This document shows, piece after piece, positions 25,179 through 34,718 of a stretch of DNA of 64,000 bases. The notes beneath the pieces were generated by a model. That model was given only the letters and a program-made list of their open reading frames with translations, was not told the origin of the DNA and did not search any database. Position 1 is the first letter of the stretch; every line of letters begins with the position of its first letter. Origin of the DNA: Macrococcoides bohemicum (lineage in GTDB: Bacteria; Bacillota; Bacilli; Staphylococcales; Staphylococcaceae); assembly GCF_042658685.1 (NCBI RefSeq), contig NZ_JBHSQY010000030.1. The stretch is one strand, 5' to 3'. A program made the position numbers and the translations under genes.

Positions 25179-25211
25179 TACTTTAAATGTAAAATAGTGA
25201 TGAAACGTGTA
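25160..25211 (-). terminator. Intrinsic terminator after codY
   Basis: A twelve-pair stem (ACACGTTtCATCA with TGATGaACGTGT) and a T7 run on the minus strand. Confidence 0.85.
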
Positions 25212-25222
25212 TTCTTTTTATT

Positions 25223-25996
25223 TTAATGCGCATTTGCCAATTCTTCTAAGAATTTTTCTTTCTTAATTTTAATGAAGGTACCTTTCATACCTAATGAACG
25301 AGATTCAATAACACCCGCAGATTCTAACTTTCTTAATGCGTTAACAATAACTGAACGTGTTATACCAACACGGTCTGCAACTTTTGAAGCAACAAGTAAT
25401 CCTTCGTTAGCACCAAGTTCTTCAAAAATATGTTCAATCGCTTCTTTTTCAGAATATGATAGCGAACTGATAGCCATATTAATCGCTGCTTTATCACGTG
25501 CAATTTTTTCAATATCAGCATGCTTTTCTCTTAAAATTTCCATACCTACTACTGTTGCAGCATATTCACCTAAAACAAGATCATTTTCATCATAATCTTT
25601 ATCTACGCGTCCAAGCACTAAAGTACCTAAACGTGTACCGCCACCCTTAATAGGTATAACAACTGTACTTGACTTTTTAAACAGTTCTTCATTTTCTGGT
25701 GGAAAAACTGATAATTTATTATCTAATGATATATTACTTTTAGTAACATCAACTTCTAGTAATAAATCAACATATTCTTTTGGAAATTGGCGTTCTTCCA
25801 GCATTTTAATAATACGTTCATTTTTTAAAAGTTCATTAACACCAAACCCTAATAATTTACCGCGACGAGATAAGATGAATACATTGGACTGCATCGTCGA
25901 ACCTAATTGATCGGCCATCTCTTTAAAATCAACTGCTAAACCTTTATGTTCTTGTAATAACTGATTGATTTCACGCGTTCTTTTTAATAATGACAT
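25223..25996 (-). CDS. codY: GTP- and branched-chain-amino-acid-sensing repressor CodY
   Basis: The 257-residue global regulator has an N-terminal GAF domain that binds Ile/Leu/Val, and a C-terminal winged helix with the strongly conserved VADRVGITRSVIVNALRKLESAG helix-turn-helix near residues 203-225. It represses amino-acid uptake, biosynthesis and other stationary-phase genes when nutrients are plentiful. It is the last gene of xerC-hslV-hslU-codY, as in Bacillus and Staphylococcus. Confidence 0.98.
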   Translation of the reverse strand: MSLLKRTREINQLLQEHKGLAVDFKEMADQLGSTMQSNVFILSRRGKLLGFGVNELLKNERIIKMLEERQFPKEYVDLLLEVDVTKSNISLDNKLSVFPPENEELFKKSSTVVIPIKGGGTRLGTLVLGRVDKDYDENDLVLGEYAATVVGMEILREKHADIEKIARDKAAINMAISSLSYSEKEAIEHIFEELGANEGLLVASKVADRVGITRSVIVNALRKLESAGVIESRSLGMKGTFIKIKKEKFLEELANAH

Positions 25997-26055
25997 AATG
26001 ATTCTCCTTTAAAATATATTTATATTTAATATTTAACTTTTTCATTTAAGGATTC

Positions 26056-27438
26056 TTATAATATAAATTCACTTAAATCTTTATTTTTAGCGATTGTTCC
26101 AAGCTTTGACTCAACATATTGCGCAGTTATTTCAACAGATGCATGCGGCATATCAGGCGCTTCATATGATAAATCTTCAAGCATTTTTTCTAATATCGTG
26201 TGCAAACGACGCGCTCCGATATTATCCGTTTCCTGATTGACATCATATGCAATTTGAGCAAGCTTCTCTATTGCTTCATCTGTAAAGTTGATTGTTACAT
26301 GTTCTGTCTGCATTAAACTTTCATATTGTTTTAGTAGTGATGTTTTCGGTTCTTTTAATATTTTAATAAAGTCTTCTACAGAAAGCTTCTCTAATTCAAC
26401 ACGAATTGGAAATCGACCTTGTAATTCTGGTATCAAGTCGCTTGGTTTAGATACATGGAATGCGCCGGCTCCGATGAATAATATGTGCTCTGTATTGACT
26501 GCTCCATATTTCGTCTGAACAACACTACCCTCAACGATCGGTAAAATGTCTCGTTGCACACCTTGTCGGGAAACATCTGCACCTTGATTACTTCCAGCAA
26601 TCTTATCGATTTCATCGATAAAGACAATTCCCATCGTTTCTACAAGCTGAATCGCTTCATCTTGTACAGACTCTTCATCAATCAATTTCGTTGCTTCTTC
26701 ATCGATAAGAATTTCACGCGCACGTGATACAGGTAATGTGCGTTCTACTTTTTTCTTAGGCATCATTTGACTGAACATATCCTGCATGTTATCCTGCATG
26801 CCGTTCATACCAAACATACCTAAACCTTTCAATTCCTGTTCCACCTTGATCTTTACAGTCTCATCTTCAAGTTGACCTGCTAGTAGTCTTTCTCTAATAT
26901 CTTTACGCTTAAGTTTTACATTTTCATCAGGTACATCTTCAACCTCTTCTTCCTGTTGCATCGTTTGATTAAACAACATTTCAAAAGGATTTGAAGATTG
27001 CTTTTCTTTTTTCTTCATTGCTGGTGCTAATAATTTTATGAGACGCTCTGTTGCATTTTTTTCTGCTTCAGTACGCACTTCATTTTTCATTCTATTTTTA
27101 ATTAATCGCACACCGTTTTCGGTTAAATCACGAATCATACTTTCTACATCACGACCTACATAACCAACTTCTGTATACTTTGTTGCTTCCACTTTGACAA
27201 ACGGCGCACCAACAAGCGTCGCCATACGTCGTGCAATTTCTGTTTTGCCGACACCAGTAGGTCCAATCATAAGAATATTTTTCGGTATAATTTCTTTTTG
27301 CATGTTTTCGTCTAAAGCCATACGACGATAACGATTGCGTAAACTGATCGCAACTTTCCTTTTAGCATCTGCTTGTCCTATAATATGTTCATCAAGACTT
27401 GCAACAATTGCTTTCGGCGTTAAATTATTTTTATCCAA
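26056..27438 (-). CDS. hslU: HslU (ClpY) ATPase subunit of the HslUV protease
   Basis: The 460-residue AAA+ unfoldase feeds substrates to HslV. Walker A GPTGVGKTE is near residue 57, the pore motif GYVGRDVE near 89, Walker B VFIDEIDKI near 265, and the C-terminal sensor/tail LSEFIL inserts into HslV. The acidic I-domain is present between about 110 and 240. It follows hslV by 14 bases. Confidence 0.97.
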   Translation of the reverse strand: MDKNNLTPKAIVASLDEHIIGQADAKRKVAISLRNRYRRMALDENMQKEIIPKNILMIGPTGVGKTEIARRMATLVGAPFVKVEATKYTEVGYVGRDVESMIRDLTENGVRLIKNRMKNEVRTEAEKNATERLIKLLAPAMKKKEKQSSNPFEMLFNQTMQQEEEVEDVPDENVKLKRKDIRERLLAGQLEDETVKIKVEQELKGLGMFGMNGMQDNMQDMFSQMMPKKKVERTLPVSRAREILIDEEATKLIDEESVQDEAIQLVETMGIVFIDEIDKIAGSNQGADVSRQGVQRDILPIVEGSVVQTKYGAVNTEHILFIGAGAFHVSKPSDLIPELQGRFPIRVELEKLSVEDFIKILKEPKTSLLKQYESLMQTEHVTINFTDEAIEKLAQIAYDVNQETDNIGARRLHTILEKMLEDLSYEAPDMPHASVEITAQYVESKLGTIAKNKDLSEFIL

Positions 27439-27452
27439 GTTTAACCCTCCAA

Positions 27453-27995
27453 CTATAATTCTTCAACGATAATATTATGGTTTGTAAACACACATATATC
27501 AGCAGCAGTTTCAAGAGAAGCCAGTGCAATTTCTTTTGCACTTAAATGACTGGCATGTTTTTTTAACGCACGTCCTGCGCTAAGTGCATAATTACCACCA
27601 GAACCGATTGCGATAATGTCGTCATCTGGTTGTATCACTTCACCCGTTCCACTAACAACAAGTAACTCATTTTTATTCATCACGATTAACATTGCTTCAA
27701 GCTGGCGCAACATTTTATCTCCACGCCATTCTTTAGCTAGTTCTACTGCTGCACGGGACAAATTACCATTATATTCATGTAATTTCATTTCAAACTTTTC
27801 AAACAATGTAAATGCATCTGCTACACTACCAGCAAATCCGGCAACTACTTCATCATTAAATAATCTTCGCACTTTGCGTGCAGTTTGTTTCATAATAACT
27901 TGCTGACCGAGTGTTACTTGTCCATCACCACTCATAGCACATTGATCATTATGACGAATAGCAAATATCGTTGTAGCATGTAATTGATTATTCAA
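27453..27995 (-). CDS. hslV: HslV (ClpQ) peptidase subunit
   Basis: The 180-residue proteasome-like peptidase has a short leader MNNQLHA before TT, so the catalytic Thr would be exposed by propeptide removal. This matches staphylococcal HslV and not the Met-Thr start of proteobacterial HslV. The GDGQVTLGQQVIMK and GSGGNYALSAGRAL motifs are intact. It sits between xerC and hslU. Confidence 0.96.
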   Translation of the reverse strand: MNNQLHATTIFAIRHNDQCAMSGDGQVTLGQQVIMKQTARKVRRLFNDEVVAGFAGSVADAFTLFEKFEMKLHEYNGNLSRAAVELAKEWRGDKMLRQLEAMLIVMNKNELLVVSGTGEVIQPDDDIIAIGSGGNYALSAGRALKKHASHLSAKEIALASLETAADICVFTNHNIIVEEL

Positions 27996-28007
27996 AATAT
28001 CAGCTCC

Positions 28008-28883
28008 TTAAGCTCTAGGATGTGCATTTAAATAAGACTTTCTGAGATGTTCTTTTGTAACATGTGTATACTTACCGGTTGTAGATAAGTTAACGTGACC
28101 GAGTAAATCCTGCACTGTTCGTAAATCTGCACCATTATTTAATAAATGAGTGGCAAATGTATGTCTCAGTTTATGTGGATGAATTTCATTCGGTCCAGTT
28201 GCTCTCTTTACGATTTGGTCTAAGACATAACGAACGCCCCTTTCTGTTAGCGGGGCATTTCTGTTATTTATCAATAAATAATCATGATCAATTTTTCGGG
28301 TTTCTCTCAGTGCAAGATAATCTTCAATAGCACTTTGTGCAAATGCACCATACGGCACTATTCTCTCCTTATTCCCTTTACCTCGAACTTTTAACATCAT
28401 CATTTGCTGGTCAAGATCCGTAAGTTTAAGATTCGTTAACTCTGCTGCCCGTATACCAGTTGCATAAAGTAATTCCAAAATTACTTTATCACGCGTATAT
28501 AAAGGTTTCGATGTGTCAATCGCTTCAAATAATTGTGCCATCTCTTCTTCATAAAAAAATTTAGGTAAATATTTTTCTTGTTTTGGATGAACGAGCTGAT
28601 TAAAAGGATTAACTTTTTCTGAATCCTGATATAAATATTTATAAAATGACCTTAATGATGAGATGTGTCTGGAAACAGTCGTTCTTTTAAGTCCTCTGTT
28701 ATACATGTGGACTAAATAATTTCTCGCATCTCGGTACTCAAATATTGATATCGTTAAACATTCTTTTTGTAAAAATAATAAAAAATTCTGTAAATCATTT
28801 TCATAGGCAGTAATCGTATGCTCTGAAAAGTTGCGTTCTTGTTCTAAATATTTAAGAAATGCTTTAACTTCAGTGTTCATCAT
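28008..28883 (-). CDS. xerC: Tyrosine recombinase XerC
   Basis: The 291-residue recombinase resolves chromosome dimers at dif with XerD. The SAM-like N-terminal domain (ERNFSEHTITAYENDL) is followed by a catalytic domain with Arg in ATGIRAAEL, HKLRHTFATHLL, GHVNLSTTGKYTH with the nucleophilic Tyr. I start at ATG 28883 after AGGGGTG; a longer reading lacks an SD. Trm FO lies just upstream and hslV twelve bases downstream. Confidence 0.95.
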   Translation of the reverse strand: MMNTEVKAFLKYLEQERNFSEHTITAYENDLQNFLLFLQKECLTISIFEYRDARNYLVHMYNRGLKRTTVSRHISSLRSFYKYLYQDSEKVNPFNQLVHPKQEKYLPKFFYEEEMAQLFEAIDTSKPLYTRDKVILELLYATGIRAAELTNLKLTDLDQQMMMLKVRGKGNKERIVPYGAFAQSAIEDYLALRETRKIDHDYLLINNRNAPLTERGVRYVLDQIVKRATGPNEIHPHKLRHTFATHLLNNGADLRTVQDLLGHVNLSTTGKYTHVTKEHLRKSYLNAHPRA

Positions 28884-28952
28884 ACTTTCACCCCTATTTA
28901 TCTGAATTGTAACACAATTCATTTCTATTTTGAAATGATTTCTATCATAAAA

Positions 28953-30254
28953 TTAAAGTGTAACTTTAAAATGTTCTAAAGTAGTTAACGCGCGATTTGC
29001 AAGTGCTTCATAGCGCTCTTTTTTATCTTTAATACGTGTATCTAAATTAGGAAGAAGGCCAAAGTTGGCATTCATCGGTTGAAAGTTTTTACTGTTCGTA
29101 TGCGTAATATAATAAGCCATAGAACCGATCACTGTTTTTTCAGGGAATAGTACAGGCGCAACACCACTAATATGCTTAGCCATATTAATACCTGCAACTA
29201 ATCCACTCGCTGCTGATTCTACGTATCCTTCAACACCAGTCATCTGGCCAGCTAAAAATAATTCATCGTTGCCTTTGAATTGATATGTCTGTTGTAAATT
29301 AGTTGGCGAATTAATAAATGTATTACGATGCATAACGCCATATCTGACAACTTCCACATTTTCTAATCCAGGAATTAGCTTTAATATCTCTTTTTGTGCA
29401 CCCCATTTAAGATGTGTCTGAAAACCTACTATATTATATAAAGTTCCGGCAGCATCATCCTGGCGTAATTGAACAACTGCATATGGACGTTTTCCTGTCT
29501 TAGGATCTTCTAATCCAACAGGTTTCATCGGTCCAAATAATAAAGTTTTTCGTCCGCGTTTAGCCATCTCTTCAAATGGCATACAGCCTTCAAAATAAAT
29601 CTCTTTTTCAAAATCTTTTAACGGAACAACTTCTGCTTCTAGTAAAGCATCATAGAATCGATTAAATTCCTCTTCTGTCATCGGACAATTTAAATAAGCA
29701 GCTTCACCTTTGTCGTAACGAGATTTTAAATAAACTTTTTCCATATCAATGGAATCCTTTTCTATGATTGGGGCAGCAGCATCATAAAAATAAAGATGTT
29801 CTTGTCCAGTCAAGCGTTGGATATCTTTACTCAAACTTTCTGTCGTTAAAGGACCCGTAGCAATAATTGTAGGACCGTCAGGTACACTGGTTATTTCTTC
29901 ATTGATGACTTCAATATTCGGATGATTTTTTAAAGTGTCGGTAATATAACCACTGAATTCATGTCGGTCGACAGCTAATGCACCTCCTGCTGGAACTGAA
30001 GCATTATCGGCAGCTTTAATTACCAATGAATCTAATCGTCTCATTTCTTCTTTTAATACACCCACTGCATTTGTAAGTGCATTTCCTCGTAGCGAATTGG
30101 AACATACTAACTCTGCAAATTTATCTGTATGATGTGCCGGAGTCTGTTTGACTGGGCGCATTTCATATAATTTAACTTTCACGTCTCGTTTTGCTAATTG
30201 ATATGCAGCTTCAGAACCTGCTAAACCTGCTCCAATGATATTTACTGTCTTCAT
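28953..30254 (-). CDS. trmFO: Folate- and FAD-dependent tRNA (uracil-5-)-methyltransferase TrmFO
   Basis: The 433-residue enzyme (formerly Gid) forms m5U54 in tRNA using methylenetetrahydrofolate. The FAD-binding GAGLAGSEAAYQLAKR is at the N-terminus; CSNSLRGNALTNAVGVLKEEMR and GQMTGVEGYVESAASGLVAG are family hallmarks. It is placed between topA and xerC, the conserved order. Together with truB it modifies the T-loop. Confidence 0.97.
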   Translation of the reverse strand: MKTVNIIGAGLAGSEAAYQLAKRDVKVKLYEMRPVKQTPAHHTDKFAELVCSNSLRGNALTNAVGVLKEEMRRLDSLVIKAADNASVPAGGALAVDRHEFSGYITDTLKNHPNIEVINEEITSVPDGPTIIATGPLTTESLSKDIQRLTGQEHLYFYDAAAPIIEKDSIDMEKVYLKSRYDKGEAAYLNCPMTEEEFNRFYDALLEAEVVPLKDFEKEIYFEGCMPFEEMAKRGRKTLLFGPMKPVGLEDPKTGKRPYAVVQLRQDDAAGTLYNIVGFQTHLKWGAQKEILKLIPGLENVEVVRYGVMHRNTFINSPTNLQQTYQFKGNDELFLAGQMTGVEGYVESAASGLVAGINMAKHISGVAPVLFPEKTVIGSMAYYITHTNSKNFQPMNANFGLLPNLDTRIKDKKERYEALANRALTTLEHFKVTL

Positions 30255-30361
30255 TTTATTCCTCCTCTAAGTCCTACCCGATTGTAATATATTTTCATGT
30301 TTTTAAAAAGAGATTTATCTGAATTTATTATAAATTCGTCTAATTCTTAATAGAAAATTTA

Positions 30362-30404
30362 CAAAAACAAAAAATGTGCACATCTGTATATTTGATGTGC
30401 ACAT
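30362..30404 (-). terminator. Intrinsic terminator after topA
   Basis: An eleven-pair perfect stem (ATGTGCACATC/GATGTGCACAT, arms 30374-30384 and 30394-30404), then TTTTTTGTTTTT on the minus strand. Confidence 0.93.
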
Positions 30405-30410
30405 CTTTCG

Positions 30411-32477
30411 TTATTGTGCTTTTTCGTCGTAATCACAATTTGTACATATGACTTGCGTTTGTTTGCCTTTTTTACGTTCAACAAGTTGCGTATCACATTT
30501 TGGACATTTACGTGCGATTGGTTTATCCCATGATAAGTAATCACATTCTGGGAAGTTACTACAACCATAAAAGATTCTATTCTTCTTCGATTTACGTTCA
30601 ACGACCTCACCATCGTTACATTTAGGACATGGTACGCCGATTGTCTTAACTATTGCTTTCGTATTACGACAATCAGGAAAATTTGAACATGCCATAAATT
30701 TTCCGTATCGACCCATTTTATATACCATAGGTGAACCACATTTCTCGCAATCTTCACCAGCTGGCTCATCTTTGATTTCAATTTTCTCCATTTCCTGTTC
30801 TGCACGATCAACATGTGTCTTAAAGTCACCGTAGAATGTTGAAATAACCTTCTTCCACTCTATTTCTCCGTTAGCAACTCTATCAAGAAGCGTTTCCATA
30901 TTAACTGTAAAATCAATATCAATAATCTCTGGAAAATATTCTTTTACAGATTCATGAACAATTTGACCGAGTTCTGTCGGATAGAATTTTTTCTGGTCAA
31001 CTTTAACATAGTTACGTTTTTGAATCGTATCAATCGTCGGTGCATATGTAGAAGGACGACCAATACCTTTTTCTTCTAAAGTTTTAACAAGACGCGCTTC
31101 AGTGTAACGTGGAGGCGGTTGTGTAAAGTGTTGGTTTTCGTCAATATTTACTGCCTTTACTTTATCTCCGACATTCAGTTCAGGTAAACGATTTTCACCT
31201 TCTTCTTTATCTTCATCATTACCTTCAACGTATACGCTCATAAACCCTTTAAATTTAATCGTCTGACCATTCGCACGGAATTTAATATTATCCTGAACAA
31301 GATCGACACTTACAGTATCAATAACAGCAGGTGCCATTTGACTTGCCATAAAACGTTCCCAGATTAACTTATATAGTCGAAGCTGGTCTCGTGATAAATA
31401 AGCTTTCATTTCAGTCGGTGTTCGAAGTGCAGAAGTTGGACGTACTGCTTCATGGGCATCTTGAGCACCACCTTTAGCGTTCGCTTTACGTTTCGATAAA
31501 TATTCTTTACCAAATTTTTCTTCAATGTAGCTAGCAGCTTCAGTTTTTGCTGTATCAGAGATACGTGTTGAATCGGTACGCATATACGTTATTAAACCTA
31601 CAGTTCCCTGCTTCTTAAGATCTATACCTTCGTATAATTGTTGCGCCAACATCATCGTTTTACGTGCTTTAAAGTTAAGTTTACGGGCAGCTTCCTGCTG
31701 TAATGAACTTGTCGTAAAAGGTAATGCTGGGTTTCTAAGCTTTTCTTTCTTTGTAACATCTGTCACCTCAAACATATCGGTCTTAAGCTGACTAACAATC
31801 GCTTTAACATCTTCGTCGTTCGATAACTTTTTAGGTTTGTTTGATTCATGCAAAAACTTTGCTTTAAATTCTTTATTTTTAAAAGAAAACAAACCGTCAA
31901 TTGTCCAGTATTCCTCAGGTTTAAATGCATTAATCTCTTCTTCACGATCAATAATGAGTTTCAATGCAACAGACTGAACTCGGCCAGCAGAAAGTCCTTT
32001 CTTTACTTTTTTCCATAAAACAGGCGAGATATTATAACCAACGAGACGATCTAAGACACGTCGCGCCTGCTGTGCATCAACTAACTCATGCTTGATCTCA
32101 CGTGGATTTTTAAAACTTTCTTTAACAGCATCTTTTGTTATCTCATTAAATACGACGCGAGATTTTGCTGATTGATCTATATCTAAAATATGTGCTAAAT
32201 GCCAGGCAATCGCTTCCCCTTCGCGGTCCGGGTCACTTGCGAGATAAACGTTTTTCGCTTTTTTCGCATGTTTCTTTAAATCCTGTACAACAGGTCCCTT
32301 ACCGCGTATCGTGATATATCTTGGTTCAAAATCGTTCTCAGTATCCACACCCATTTGACTTCTAGGTAAATCCCTAACATGTCCCATTGATGCGACAACT
32401 TTAAATTTTTTTCCTAAATATTTCTCAATGGTTTTTGCTTTTGCAGGCGATTCTACAATGACGAGATTCTCTGCCAT
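30411..32477 (-). CDS. topA: DNA topoisomerase I
   Basis: The 688-residue type IA topoisomerase relaxes negative supercoils. The Toprim domain has VIVESPAKAKTIEKYLG and DPDREGEAIAWH; the active-site Tyr is in GLITYMRTDSTR near residue 296. Three C4 zinc fingers follow (CEKC, CPKC, CPKC starting near 572). I start at ATG 32477 (MAENLVIVES) after AAAGGGGG; a 32-residue extension in frame would have no SD and lies across the promoter. Confidence 0.97.
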   Translation of the reverse strand: MAENLVIVESPAKAKTIEKYLGKKFKVVASMGHVRDLPRSQMGVDTENDFEPRYITIRGKGPVVQDLKKHAKKAKNVYLASDPDREGEAIAWHLAHILDIDQSAKSRVVFNEITKDAVKESFKNPREIKHELVDAQQARRVLDRLVGYNISPVLWKKVKKGLSAGRVQSVALKLIIDREEEINAFKPEEYWTIDGLFSFKNKEFKAKFLHESNKPKKLSNDEDVKAIVSQLKTDMFEVTDVTKKEKLRNPALPFTTSSLQQEAARKLNFKARKTMMLAQQLYEGIDLKKQGTVGLITYMRTDSTRISDTAKTEAASYIEEKFGKEYLSKRKANAKGGAQDAHEAVRPTSALRTPTEMKAYLSRDQLRLYKLIWERFMASQMAPAVIDTVSVDLVQDNIKFRANGQTIKFKGFMSVYVEGNDEDKEEGENRLPELNVGDKVKAVNIDENQHFTQPPPRYTEARLVKTLEEKGIGRPSTYAPTIDTIQKRNYVKVDQKKFYPTELGQIVHESVKEYFPEIIDIDFTVNMETLLDRVANGEIEWKKVISTFYGDFKTHVDRAEQEMEKIEIKDEPAGEDCEKCGSPMVYKMGRYGKFMACSNFPDCRNTKAIVKTIGVPCPKCNDGEVVERKSKKNRIFYGCSNFPECDYLSWDKPIARKCPKCDTQLVERKKGKQTQVICTNCDYDEKAQ

Positions 32478-32526
32478 TTTGATATCCCCCTTTAATTTAA
32501 ATCTGTTTTGCTTTTCAATGATAAAT

Positions 32527-32554
32527 AATATACGTTTCATTTCTATCTTGTCAA
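32527..32554 (-). promoter_or_regulatory. Promoter of topA
   Basis: TTGACA (32554-32549) with TATATT at 32532-32527 (16-base spacer); TATTAT at 32530-32525 (18) is an alternative -10. Confidence 0.7.
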
Positions 32555-32649
32555 ATTTTATTTCTAAATTCATACAAAAATTAAAATATAAACAATAAAA
32601 ATGATGAAAAAATTTATAAAATATATTATTTATAATAGAAGAAACTCAT

Positions 32650-33522
32650 CTATATAAAATCCTCTAGAATATCTTCTACTTGAACAATTATTTTAGCTCC
32701 TTCAGCAATCTTTTGATTACATCCTTGAGAAAGTTTTGAAATAATCTTACCAGGCAAGCAGTAAACATCTCGATTTTGATCTAAAGCCTGATCACACGTT
32801 ATTAAACTACCGCTTCTCAGTTGTGCTTCAGTAATTAAAACGCCTTGTGATAATCCACTGATAATTCTATTACGTTCAGGAAATTGAAATTTAGCAATCT
32901 GTGTCGTTGGATAATATTCGCTAATAACAAGATGATGACATTCCATATTGCGTCGTAATAGCGTCACCTCTTCTGGATAATAGTAATCATGACCGAAACC
33001 AAGAACTCCAATGGTTTTGCCGCCATGATAATTTGCAGCCAAATGTGCATCACTATCTGCACCTTTAGCTAAACCACTTACAATTGTAATATTATGTTTC
33101 ACTAAATGCGGCATAAATTGATCTATAACTTCTGATGTGTAGTCTGTTCTATTGCGACTACCGACAATCGCTAAAAAATGCTTACGCGATAAAATAGAAA
33201 TATCACCTTTACAGAAAATAACAAATGGAACATCATAGATCTGTTTTAATAAAGATGGAAATTGATCAGAATTGTAAAATACAGGTGTAATAAAACGGGA
33301 AGATAAAGCGTGGTGTATTTCCTCAATACTAAGTGAATTGAATCGTTGAATTTTTAAATATAATTTATTATCACGATTAAGTAAATTATTTAATATCGGA
33401 AAGACACGTTTGTAAGGTATATCAAATGTATTAAAGTTCTGATTTATTTTATGAAGTTGTTGCGTTGTAAATCCAGATGCGATGAGTCTTAATATGAGTT
33501 GCTCTTCATGTGAATAATTCAT
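32650..33522 (-). CDS. dprA: DNA-processing protein A (DprA/Smf)
   Basis: The 290-residue protein loads RecA onto incoming single-stranded DNA during transformation; it is also widely conserved outside competent species. It has the extended Rossmann fold with VGSRNRTDY near residue 125, SGLAKGADSDAHLAA and PGKIISKLSQGCNQKIAEGA. I start at ATG 33522 (MNYSHEEQL) after GAGGTG. It lies between sucD and topA as in staphylococci. Confidence 0.94.
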   Translation of the reverse strand: MNYSHEEQLILRLIASGFTTQQLHKINQNFNTFDIPYKRVFPILNNLLNRDNKLYLKIQRFNSLSIEEIHHALSSRFITPVFYNSDQFPSLLKQIYDVPFVIFCKGDISILSRKHFLAIVGSRNRTDYTSEVIDQFMPHLVKHNITIVSGLAKGADSDAHLAANYHGGKTIGVLGFGHDYYYPEEVTLLRRNMECHHLVISEYYPTTQIAKFQFPERNRIISGLSQGVLITEAQLRSGSLITCDQALDQNRDVYCLPGKIISKLSQGCNQKIAEGAKIIVQVEDILEDFI

Positions 33523-33540
33523 TTTTATCACCTCAAACAA

Positions 33541-33749
33541 TACAATAATTATTTGATATTAACTCATTGTTAATTTAATTCATAATATTATTGAGATTTA
33601 ATAAAAATTTTAGGGTTAAAATATTTTTTTACTCTTTTATTTCATAATATATGTAAAAAAAACATTACTTATTTTCCAATATTGTATTATCCCTAATTGA
33701 TTTATTTAGTACATATTATCAACACGTTTTCTCCTGAATTACTCTAAAT
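33541..33749. other. AT-rich spacer between sucD terminator and dprA
   Basis: About 210 bp of very AT-rich sequence without a gene. It presumably holds the dprA promoter, but I cannot pick a convincing -35/-10 pair. Confidence 0.5.
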
Positions 33750-33783
33750 AAAAAAGCCAAGACTCTTAATTGAGTCTTGGCTT
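33750..33783 (-). terminator. Intrinsic terminator after sucD
   Basis: A perfect stem (AAGCCAAGACTC/GAGTCTTGGCTT) with a T-run on the minus strand. Confidence 0.93.
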
Positions 33784-33794
33784 ACTAACATTTA

Positions 33795-34703
33795 TTATTT
33801 AACAGTTAAACATTTTTCGTATAACCCATCTTCTTCTTTAATGCGTTCTACTAATGTTGAACCGATATCAGATGGCGTTGCTGCTGTTTTAATGCCTGCA
33901 GCATTCATCGCTTTTATTTTCTCTACAGCTGTACCTTTACCACCAGAGATGATTGCACCAGCGTGTCCCATACGTTTTCCTGGAGGTGCTGTTTGCCCAC
34001 CTATGAATCCTACAACTGGTTTTGTCATATTTGCTTTAACCCATTCTGCTGCTTCTTCTTCAGCAGTTCCACCGATTTCACCAATCATTACTACTGCTAA
34101 AGTTTCAGGGTCATTATTAAATGCTTCTAAAGCATCGATAAAGTTTGTTCCGTTAACCGGATCTCCACCAATACCAACTGCTGTCGTTTGACCAATACCT
34201 AATTGTGTTAATTGATGTACCGCTTCATATGTTAATGTTCCAGAACGACTTACAACACCAACATGTCCTTTTTTATGAATATATCCTGGCATGATACCAA
34301 TCTTGCATTCGTCAGCAGTAATAACACCTGGACAGTTAGGTCCCACTAAACGTGTTTTCTTGCCTTGCATATAACGTTTAACTTTAACCATATCTAACAC
34401 TGGAATGTGTTCAGTGATACAGATTGCTAAATCTAACTCTGCATCTACACATTCTACGATTGCATCAGCAGCAAATGGTGCTGGTACATAGATAACCGAA
34501 ACTGTTGCACCAGTAGCTTTAACTGCTTCTTCTACTGTATTGAATACTGGCACGCCTTCAACTTCCATGCCGCCTTTACCAGGTGTAACACCTGCAACGA
34601 TTTTTGTACCATACTCAATCATCTGTTTTGTATGAAATAATGCTGTTGATCCTGTTATACCTTGTACGATTACTTTCGTATCTTTATCAATAAATACTCC
34701 CAC
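33795..34703 (-). CDS. sucD: Succinyl-CoA synthetase alpha subunit
   Basis: The 302-residue subunit binds CoA and carries the phosphohistidine, seen in GHAGAIISGGKGTA near residue 246. The N-terminal Rossmann domain has VQGITGSTALFHTKQM. With SucC it converts succinyl-CoA to succinate with substrate-level phosphorylation in the TCA cycle. It follows sucC by 15 bases. Confidence 0.98.
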   Translation of the reverse strand: MGVFIDKDTKVIVQGITGSTALFHTKQMIEYGTKIVAGVTPGKGGMEVEGVPVFNTVEEAVKATGATVSVIYVPAPFAADAIVECVDAELDLAICITEHIPVLDMVKVKRYMQGKKTRLVGPNCPGVITADECKIGIMPGYIHKKGHVGVVSRSGTLTYEAVHQLTQLGIGQTTAVGIGGDPVNGTNFIDALEAFNNDPETLAVVMIGEIGGTAEEEAAEWVKANMTKPVVGFIGGQTAPPGKRMGHAGAIISGGKGTAVEKIKAMNAAGIKTAATPSDIGSTLVERIKEEDGLYEKCLTVK

Positions 34704-34718
34704 GTTTATCCCCGCTTC

